This document shows positions 13,728 through 18,458 of a stretch of DNA of 18,458 bases, one piece after another; positions within the stretch are counted from its first letter, which is position 1, and every line of letters starts with the position of its first letter. The stretch lies in the NCBI GenBank assembly GCA_937889485.1, contig CALAPG010000145.1, forward strand, positions 1 to 18,458, in the 5' to 3' direction. The position numbers and the translations under genes were made by a program. The DNA is from an uncultured Moraxella sp. (GTDB lineage: Bacteria; Pseudomonadota; Gammaproteobacteria; Pseudomonadales; Moraxellaceae). The notes beneath the pieces are model-generated. The model had not been told where the DNA came from, made no database searches, and saw only the letters and a list, made by a program, of their open reading frames with translations.

Positions 13728-15614
13728 ATGAGTAATTATACCTCCACCTCACTTGAAGTTTTAGAAGGGCTAGAGCCTGTGCGCCGCCGCCCTGGCATGT
13801 ACACCGACACCACACGCCCCAACCACCTTGCCCAAGAAGTCATCGACAACTCGGTGGATGAGGCGTTAGCAGGCTATGCCAAAGCCATCACCGTCACCCT
13901 GCACAGCGATGGTTCGCTGTCGGTGGAAGATGACGGACGCGGTATGCCCACCGACATCCACCCCGAATTTAAGCAATCGGGGATTGAGCTGATTTTGACA
14001 CGCTTGCATGCAGGGGGCAAATTCTCCACCGACAACTACCAAGTATCAGGCGGATTGCATGGCGTAGGGATTTCGGTGGTCAATGCCTTGTCGCACAAGG
14101 TGGATGTCACCGTGTGGCGAAATGGTGAAGAATTTAGCATGAACTTTGCCGATGGCAACCCTGTCGCACCGCTTGCCGTAAGCACAGCGAGCAATAAACG
14201 CAAACGCGGCACTCGGGTGCAGTTTTGGGTCAATGACAAATATTTTGACACACCAAAATTTAGCATCAAACAGCTCAAACATCACCTAAAAGCCAAAGCG
14301 GTGCTCTCGGCAGGGCTTTTGATTACGTTTGTCAATGACATCGATGGCGAAACCGATGTTTGGCAGTTTACTGATGGGCTATCGCAGTATCTCACCGAGC
14401 AATTGGTGGATGATGTCACCTTGCCCGAACAGCCATTTGTGTTTAATTATGATGCCAAAAAAGGCGAGCGCGCAGGCTTGAGTTTTGCCATTTGTTGGCT
14501 TAGTGAGGGCGGTACACCTGTCCAAGAAAGCTATGTCAACCTCATTCCCACTGCCCAAGGCGGCACGCACGTGAACGGGCTACGTACGGGTATCACCGAT
14601 GCCATCAAGGAGTTTTGCGAGCTGCATAATCTTTTGCCGCGCAATGTCAAACTTACCGCTGATGATGTGTGGGATGGGGTCAATTATATTTTATCGCTCA
14701 AATTCTCAGAACCCCAGTTTAGTGGACAGACCAAAGAGCGGCTATCAAGCCGTGAAGCGGCAGGCGTGGTGCAAGCCTTTGCCAAAGACGGCTTTAGTCT
14801 ATGGCTCAATCAACATTTTGACATCGCCAAACAAATTGCCGAGCTTGCCATCCATAAAGCTGGCAAACGCCTAAAATCTGCCAAAAAAGTCGAGCGTAAA
14901 AAAATCACCCAAGGCCCTGCGCTGCCTGGCAAATTAGCCGATTGTCGTGGCGACTTGCGCGATGGGGCAGAACTGTTTTTGGTGGAAGGGGACTCAGCAG
15001 GGGGCAGCGCCAAACAAGCGCGTGACAGACATTTTCAAGCCATCATGCCGCTTAGGGGCAAAATCTTGAATACCTGGGAAGTCTCGCCCGATACGGTGCT
15101 TGCCAGTGAGGAGATTCATAATATCGCCATTGCCATTGGCGTTGACCCAGATTCGGATGATTTGAGCGAACTGCGGTATGACAAAATCTGTATCTTGGCG
15201 GATGCTGACTCCGATGGACTGCATATTGCCACGCTTTTATGTGCGTTGTTTGTCAAGCACTTTAAGGCGGTGGTAGATGCAGGGCATTTGTACGTGGCAA
15301 TGCCACCTTTGTACCGCATTGATATTGGCAAAGAGGTAGAATACGCCCTTGATAATGATGAGCTTGAGCAAATCATCAAAAAAGCCAAGGGCAAAAAAGC
15401 CCAAATCACGCGCTTTAAGGGGTTGGGTGAGATGAGTGCCGAGCAGCTTCGAGAGACCACCATGCACCCAGATACACGGCGTTTGGTGCAGCTAGACCTT
15501 GACGACCCAGCCGCCACTGACACAGTGATGGATATGCTACTTGCCAAAAAACGTGCCAGTGACCGCAAAATATGGCTAGAGCAAAAAGGCGACTTAGCAG
15601 AAATTGGGGTATAA
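13728..15614 (+). CDS. parE: DNA topoisomerase IV subunit B
   Basis: The protein has 628 residues, the usual ParE length (E. coli 630). The GHKL ATPase domain shows EVIDNSVDEAL (Glu37/Asn41), DDGRGMP (68-74) and GGLHGVG (108-114). QTKERLSSRE leads to the TOPRIM domain with LVEGDSAGGSA (catalytic Glu420), PLRGKILN (441-448) and DADSDGLH (492-499). The C-terminus has RFKGLGEM (563-569) and LAKKRASDRK. RPGMYTDTTRPNHL near the N-terminus is the ParE rather than GyrB form, and there is no GyrB-specific insertion. With ParC it decatenates replicated chromosomes and removes positive supercoils. Fluoroquinolone-resistance changes occur in the TOPRIM region, but I see nothing clearly mutant. The ATG has AAGG at ~7 nt. 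Confidence 0.98.
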   Translation: MSNYTSTSLEVLEGLEPVRRRPGMYTDTTRPNHLAQEVIDNSVDEALAGYAKAITVTLHSDGSLSVEDDGRGMPTDIHPEFKQSGIELILTRLHAGGKFSTDNYQVSGGLHGVGISVVNALSHKVDVTVWRNGEEFSMNFADGNPVAPLAVSTASNKRKRGTRVQFWVNDKYFDTPKFSIKQLKHHLKAKAVLSAGLLITFVNDIDGETDVWQFTDGLSQYLTEQLVDDVTLPEQPFVFNYDAKKGERAGLSFAICWLSEGGTPVQESYVNLIPTAQGGTHVNGLRTGITDAIKEFCELHNLLPRNVKLTADDVWDGVNYILSLKFSEPQFSGQTKERLSSREAAGVVQAFAKDGFSLWLNQHFDIAKQIAELAIHKAGKRLKSAKKVERKKITQGPALPGKLADCRGDLRDGAELFLVEGDSAGGSAKQARDRHFQAIMPLRGKILNTWEVSPDTVLASEEIHNIAIAIGVDPDSDDLSELRYDKICILADADSDGLHIATLLCALFVKHFKAVVDAGHLYVAMPPLYRIDIGKEVEYALDNDELEQIIKKAKGKKAQITRFKGLGEMSAEQLRETTMHPDTRRLVQLDLDDPAATDTVMDMLLAKKRASDRKIWLEQKGDLAEIGV

Positions 15615-15633
15615 TAGCCGCCCCATTTGCTAA

Positions 15634-15659
15634 TTTCAGTGAACTATCGTAAACTGAAA
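15634..15659. repeat. Inverted repeat between parE and the acyltransferase gene
   Basis: TTTCAGT (15634-15640) and ACTGAAA (15653-15659) form 7-bp perfect arms around 12 nt. A TATAAT (15610-15615) overlaps the parE stop just upstream, but no -35 is visible. The repeat could be an operator for that putative promoter or a weak RNA hairpin. Confidence 0.35.
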
Positions 15660-15687
15660 AGCTAGAGTAATTATTCAAAGAGATTGT

Positions 15688-16368
15688 ATGATGGATATGA
15701 GTCAGCTACCGCCACTTGATCAAACCAACATTGGCAGCCATGTGCCTCGCCGTGACAACCCAAAAGTGGCAAAGTTGGCGGGGAAATTGCTAGCTATGTC
15801 AGGCTGGCAGATTGTTGGTACAGTACCCAACGTCAAAAAAACCGTCATGCTTGCCGTGCCTCATACCTCCAACATGGACGGTTGGAACGCTATTTTAGCC
15901 ATATTAAAACTGGGGATTGATATCAAACTCATGGGGAAAAAAGAGCTATTTCAGGTACCTGTGATGGGCAGATTTTTGAAATGGGCAGGTTTAATAGCGA
16001 TTGATCGCCAAAAAAAAGGCTCAACCTTGCAAGCTACCATTGAGCGCTTTAACCAAGAAGAGCAATTATGGCTAGGGCTTGCACCCGAAGGCACACGAGA
16101 ATATACCCAAGCATGGAAGACAGGATTTTACCATATGGCAGTGGGCGCAGGTGTGCCCATTTTACCCATCGCCATGGACTATAAAACCCGACAAATTCGC
16201 TTTATGCCGCTATTTTATCCCACAGGGGATATTGACGCAGATTTACCCAAAATTTATGCGTATTATCGCGGCGTAGAAGGTAAACACTTTGCCAATATGT
16301 CAAAACCCCTGCAAGACCTATTTTCCTCAGGCGCTGCCACTTGCGCCACAGACTCACAAAACACATGA
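15688..16368 (+). CDS. PlsC-type 1-acylglycerol-3-phosphate acyltransferase family protein
   Basis: The protein has 226 residues. The acyltransferase block I is PHTSNMD (His59-x4-Asp64, catalytic dyad). The substrate-binding block is LAPEGTRE (131-138), and VPILPIA (156-162) is the last conserved strand. ELFQVPVMGRFLKWAGLIAIDR (86-107) fits block II. There is no obvious transmembrane helix, only a hydrophobic N-half helix, so it may be peripheral. It should transfer acyl groups to a lysophospholipid or related acceptor, but the exact substrate cannot be read. Two ATGs lie in tandem (15688 and 15691) after AGAG. I use the first. The gene is in the same direction as parE, 73 bp downstream. Confidence 0.85.
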   Translation: MMDMSQLPPLDQTNIGSHVPRRDNPKVAKLAGKLLAMSGWQIVGTVPNVKKTVMLAVPHTSNMDGWNAILAILKLGIDIKLMGKKELFQVPVMGRFLKWAGLIAIDRQKKGSTLQATIERFNQEEQLWLGLAPEGTREYTQAWKTGFYHMAVGAGVPILPIAMDYKTRQIRFMPLFYPTGDIDADLPKIYAYYRGVEGKHFANMSKPLQDLFSSGAATCATDSQNT

Positions 16369-16408
16369 TGGATCGCGCCAGCAAGTGATAGGTTTTGTTC
16401 AGTTTTTC

Positions 16409-16417
16409 TGCTATGAT
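16409..16417 (+). promoter_or_regulatory. Candidate extended -10 promoter element upstream of the first FKBP gene
   Basis: TGCTATGAT (16409-16417) is identical to the extended -10 of pepA. TTGTTC (16395-16400) lies only 11 nt from the -10 hexamer, so no proper -35 is present. A terminator-like hairpin at 16451-16475 follows, so a transcript from here may be attenuated before the FKBP gene. Confidence 0.3.
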
Positions 16418-16450
16418 AAGCAAGGTTTTTGTGAGGACGGCTGGGCGAGC

Positions 16451-16475
16451 AAACGGCAAAATTCTTTGCGTTTTT
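16451..16475 (+). terminator. Possible terminator after the acyltransferase gene
   Basis: AAACG plus CAAA (16451-16460, with one bulged G) pairs with TTTGCGTTT around the loop ATTC. The T-run extends to 16475. It is short and G/C-poor but has the right order of stem and T-tract. Confidence 0.35.
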
Positions 16476-16561
16476 AGTCAGAGGGCCTCCCCAAAACAAC
16501 AAATAACGCAAACCGATGGGTTGTAATTTTGAGAATTTGATTGTCAGTTATAGGATAAGCT

Positions 16562-17410
16562 ATGAGCAATAAAACCGTCCCTGTATTAGCCGCTATCGTC
16601 CTAGGTGCGGTTGCTTTATCACCTGTTTTTATCAAAAGTTTTGGCGATAACCCACAAATGGCAGCCATCGGAAGCCACCAAATTGGCAGCGGGGCAGCAG
16701 CGGTCAATGCACAAAGTAGCGAAATCACCAAAGTAGGCTATAGCCTAGGCTACATGATGGGCGAAAACGTCAAGCAAGGTGCCAAAGAACTTAACCCAGC
16801 TGATATCAGCCAAGGTATCACCGACGGTTTTAATGGCAAACCTGCCACCATGAGCCGTGAAGATATGATCAAAGTGGTACAAACTTACGAACAAAACCAA
16901 ATGCAAGCCCGCCTGCAAGAAAACCTTGCCAAAGGTGACGCTTTCTTGGCACAAAATGGCAAAAAAGCAGGTATCAAAACCACCGCTTCGGGTCTACAAT
17001 ACGAAGTGATCAAAGAAGGCACAGGCGCGCAGCCAAAAGCCACCGACATTGTTGCCGTACAATACGAAGGCAAATTACTAGATGGCAAAGTCTTTGACAG
17101 CACCGCACAGCACGGTGGACAGCCTGCCGTATTCCCACTCAACCAAGTCATACCTGGTTGGACAGAAGGGTTACAGTTGATGAAAGAAGGCAGCAAATAC
17201 CGTTTTTATATCCCATCAAAATTGGCGTATGGCGAACAAGGCGCCCCTCAAGGCGGTATTGAGCCCAACAGTGTATTAATCTTTGACGTAGAGTTGATGA
17301 AAGTCAACCCACCTGCCGATGCCCAGCAACCTGCCGCGGCAGATATTCAAGCCCAACTACAACAACAAATTGAAGCACAAATGCAATCTGCCTCACAGCC
17401 ACATAACTAA
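16562..17410 (+). CDS. Exported FKBP-type peptidyl-prolyl cis-trans isomerase (first of tandem pair)
   Basis: The protein has 282 residues in a Mip/FkpA layout. A hydrophobic N-terminal segment (6-24) with no clear cleavage site suggests a signal anchor or signal peptide. A helical dimerisation domain (~55-130) contains VGYSLGYMMGENV and MIKVVQTYEQNQ. The FKBP domain (~143-248) contains Tyr168, Phe178/Asp179 (KVFDST), the VIPGW motif (196-200), LAYGEQG with Tyr223, and a closing IFDVEL with Phe241. These are the isomerase pocket residues, so activity is likely. An unusual Gln/Ala-rich tail (~253-282) follows. Such proteins fold periplasmic or outer-membrane proteins, and Mip is a virulence factor in Legionella. 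The ATG has AGGAT ~6 nt upstream. Confidence 0.93.
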   Translation: MSNKTVPVLAAIVLGAVALSPVFIKSFGDNPQMAAIGSHQIGSGAAAVNAQSSEITKVGYSLGYMMGENVKQGAKELNPADISQGITDGFNGKPATMSREDMIKVVQTYEQNQMQARLQENLAKGDAFLAQNGKKAGIKTTASGLQYEVIKEGTGAQPKATDIVAVQYEGKLLDGKVFDSTAQHGGQPAVFPLNQVIPGWTEGLQLMKEGSKYRFYIPSKLAYGEQGAPQGGIEPNSVLIFDVELMKVNPPADAQQPAAADIQAQLQQQIEAQMQSASQPHN

Positions 17411-17426
17411 AAAACCAAAACATGCC

Positions 17427-17460
17427 TTAATGGGTAGGCTTAGACGCCTTTACCCATTAA
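17427..17460. repeat. 10-bp perfect inverted repeat between the two FKBP genes
   Basis: TTAATGGGTA (17427-17436) and TACCCATTAA (17451-17460) are perfect inverted arms. The centre can add GGC/GCC pairing with a 2-nt bulge. It lies 16 nt after the first FKBP stop and 43 nt before the next start. No T-tract follows on the plus strand, so it is more likely an mRNA-stabilising or processing hairpin than an intrinsic terminator. Confidence 0.65.
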
Positions 17461-17503
17461 CGCTTGTGCATTGGGGCAAGATTGGACAAAAAGGATGATG
17501 CAA

Positions 17504-18259
17504 ATGAAAAAAATCACACAACCGCTTGGCGTTGCCATACTGCTAGCTTCATCGGGTGTATCGGTGAATGCCGCTAATCTCCCCACCAAAATGCAGCCTT
17601 CAGTCTATGTGCCCAAAACTGTGGTAACCGCGACTAGCCCTGAACTGGTACAAGTAGGTTATAGTTTTGGCTATTTGATGGGTGAAACCAACAAAGATAG
17701 TATTGATGACCTAAACCTTGATGGATTTTTTCAAGGATTTCGGGATGCCTATCTAGCACAGAGCCCCACACTTGACAAAAAACGCATGCAGCAAGTGCTG
17801 CTAGATTATCAAAAAAACAAAGAAGTGGCGTATGCCAAAGAAGTGCAGGCGCTAGCAGCGACAAACGCCGCTAACGCCAAGCAGTTTTTAGTCACCAATG
17901 CCAAAAAAACAGGTGTTGTTACCACAGCATCTGGACTACAGTACCAAGTGCTAAAAACGGGCACAGGTAAATCACCAAAAGCCACCGACAAAGTAAAAGT
18001 TAACTATGAAGGGCGTTTGGCTGACGGCACGATTTTTGATAGCTCCTACAAGCGCGGTGAAGCGGTGACTTTTCCGCTCAATCAAGTCATCAAAGGCTGG
18101 ACAGAAGGGGTGCAGCTGATGAAAGAGGGTGCCAAATATCGCCTGTTTGTCCCGCCTGCCCTTGGGTATGGTGAAGCGGGAAATGCTGAGATTGAGCCCA
18201 ATAGCCTACTGATTTTTGATGTTGAGTTGCTGCAAGTGAACCCAACTGCTGGTAAGTAG
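17504..18259 (+). CDS. Exported FKBP-type peptidyl-prolyl cis-trans isomerase (second of tandem pair)
   Basis: With this start the protein has 251 residues. A cleavable Sec signal (MKKITQPLGVAILLASSGVSVNA, cut after ~23) precedes a helical dimerisation domain (~47-125, VGYSFGYLMGET) and an FKBP domain (~143-246). Pocket residues are Tyr168, Phe178/Asp179, VIKGW (195-199), LGYGEAG with Tyr222, and IFDVEL. It is a clear paralogue of the gene before it, differing in its signal sequence, in the shorter loop after GEAG, and in lacking the Gln-rich tail. I chose ATG 17504: the segment from there is an ideal signal peptide and AAGGA (17491-17495) lies 8 nt upstream. In-frame ATGs at 17495/17498 and an upstream start at 17471 are less suited. 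Confidence 0.93.
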   Translation: MKKITQPLGVAILLASSGVSVNAANLPTKMQPSVYVPKTVVTATSPELVQVGYSFGYLMGETNKDSIDDLNLDGFFQGFRDAYLAQSPTLDKKRMQQVLLDYQKNKEVAYAKEVQALAATNAANAKQFLVTNAKKTGVVTTASGLQYQVLKTGTGKSPKATDKVKVNYEGRLADGTIFDSSYKRGEAVTFPLNQVIKGWTEGVQLMKEGAKYRLFVPPALGYGEAGNAEIEPNSLLIFDVELLQVNPTAGK

Positions 18260-18336
18260 TTTAACTTATCGTGCGTAATTTTCCACCTATAATCTTTCTT
18301 GCGAAGCATTGCTTCTCAGGTGGAGATGTAAGCACT

Positions 18337-18365
18337 AACGCCCTAATTAGGGCGTTCTTGTTTTT
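18337..18365 (+). terminator. Perfect 20-bp palindrome with T-tract overlapping the tnpA stop
   Basis: AACGCCCTAA (18337-18346) is followed directly by its reverse complement (18347-18356), then CTTGTTTTT. On the plus strand this has intrinsic-terminator form and would stop transcription from the second FKBP gene. The same palindrome contains the tnpA TAG codon on the minus strand. In IS200, such structures shield the transposase from read-through. Confidence 0.55.
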
Positions 18366-18458
18366 CGATATATTGTCTGATGGCGTGGGTAGTAGCACCC
18401 CCTGTCGTGAGCAAACAATAGCCCCGTGTCCAAAGTACAGGCTCCCCGTAAAACGCTA
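18343..18458 (-). CDS. tnpA: IS200/IS605-family transposase TnpA, C-terminal fragment (start outside window)
   Basis: About 38 residues are visible, in the minus frame open to the right edge and ending at TAG (18343-18345). The peptide reads FYGEPVLWTRGYCLL, then GGATTHAIRQYIEKQE. This matches the end of Y1 (HUH) single-strand transposases: a (L/F)W.R(G/S)Y strand followed by the helix carrying the catalytic Tyr and, four residues on, the Gln that helps bind metal (I..YI..Q). The HUH motif lies outside the window. Whether a tnpB accompanies it cannot be seen. Confidence 0.82.
   Translation of the reverse strand, partial: AFYGEPVLWTRGYCLLTTGGATTHAIRQYIEKQERPN

Larger units (their letters stand above)
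18283..18458 (-). mobile_element. End of an IS200/IS605-family insertion sequence (continues past right edge)
   Basis: The element is recognised by its transposase C-terminus and the structured DNA beyond it. Outer arms TCCACCT (18282-18288) and AGGTGGA (18318-18324) enclose a tight hairpin GAAGC-ATT-GCTTC (18303-18315). Subterminal hairpins recognised by TnpA are typical of this family, which has no terminal inverted repeats and makes no target duplication. The exact cleavage site cannot be set from one copy, so the left boundary (somewhere in ~18260-18300) is approximate. Confidence 0.6.

Noticed and set aside
15116..15568. Minus-strand open frame (150 codons) opposite parE
   Set aside because: It lies opposite the TOPRIM and C-terminal motifs of parE, with a Ser/Arg-rich nonsense composition.
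1..18458. CRISPR array, tRNA, rRNA, prophage or defence island
   Set aside because: No regularly spaced repeats, cloverleaf-like genes, integrase, nuclease or restriction genes were seen. The only mobile sequence is the IS end at the right edge.

Overview
The window is about 18.5 kb of ordinary gammaproteobacterial chromosome, almost certainly from the Moraxellaceae (Moraxella/Faucicola/Psychrobacter type). The basis is protein character, moderate G+C judged by eye, and two conserved gene neighbourhoods: lptG-lptF divergent from pepA-holC, and yqiA close to parE. No sequence search was possible, so the genus is an inference. I see no phage, CRISPR array, toxin-antitoxin pair, defence island, tRNA or rRNA. 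I do not find a convincing undescribed multi-gene system.

Left part (1-4101): the 3' end of avtA, a BLUF blue-light receptor with a C-terminal membrane anchor, hisH on the opposite strand, a cbpA-type DnaJ co-chaperone, and a lipoprotein with two DUF305 repeats. BLUF/hisH and cbpA/DUF305 are convergent pairs, and an inverted repeat lies in each gap.

Middle (4306-10857): lptF and lptG (LPS transport permease, overlapping by 4 nt) run leftward. pepA, holC and the Na+/Ser-Thr symporter gene sstT run rightward. The lptF/pepA divergent gap holds a candidate extended -10 promoter on each strand. sstT ends at a strong intrinsic terminator facing that of a Thr/Lys/Ala-rich secreted protein of unknown function.

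Right part (11094-18458): a stand-alone MprF/YbhN-type membrane protein runs leftward. About 0.5 kb without a confident gene follows. Then come yqiA, a GNAT acetyltransferase and parE as a likely transcription unit, a PlsC-type acyltransferase, and two tandem exported FKBP prolyl isomerases separated by a hairpin. The right edge cuts an IS200/IS605-family element: the TnpA C-terminus with its catalytic tyrosine helix, plus a structured IS end, lies just after the second FKBP gene.

Several genes serve the envelope (lptFG, two lipoprotein or secreted proteins, the YbhN-like protein, the acyltransferase, the FKBPs). The rest is housekeeping (replication, topology, amino-acid metabolism, proteostasis). 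The items most worth a second look are the tail-anchored BLUF protein, the gene-poor stretch upstream of the YbhN-like gene, the tandem FKBPs with the adjoining IS end, and the low-complexity secreted protein.
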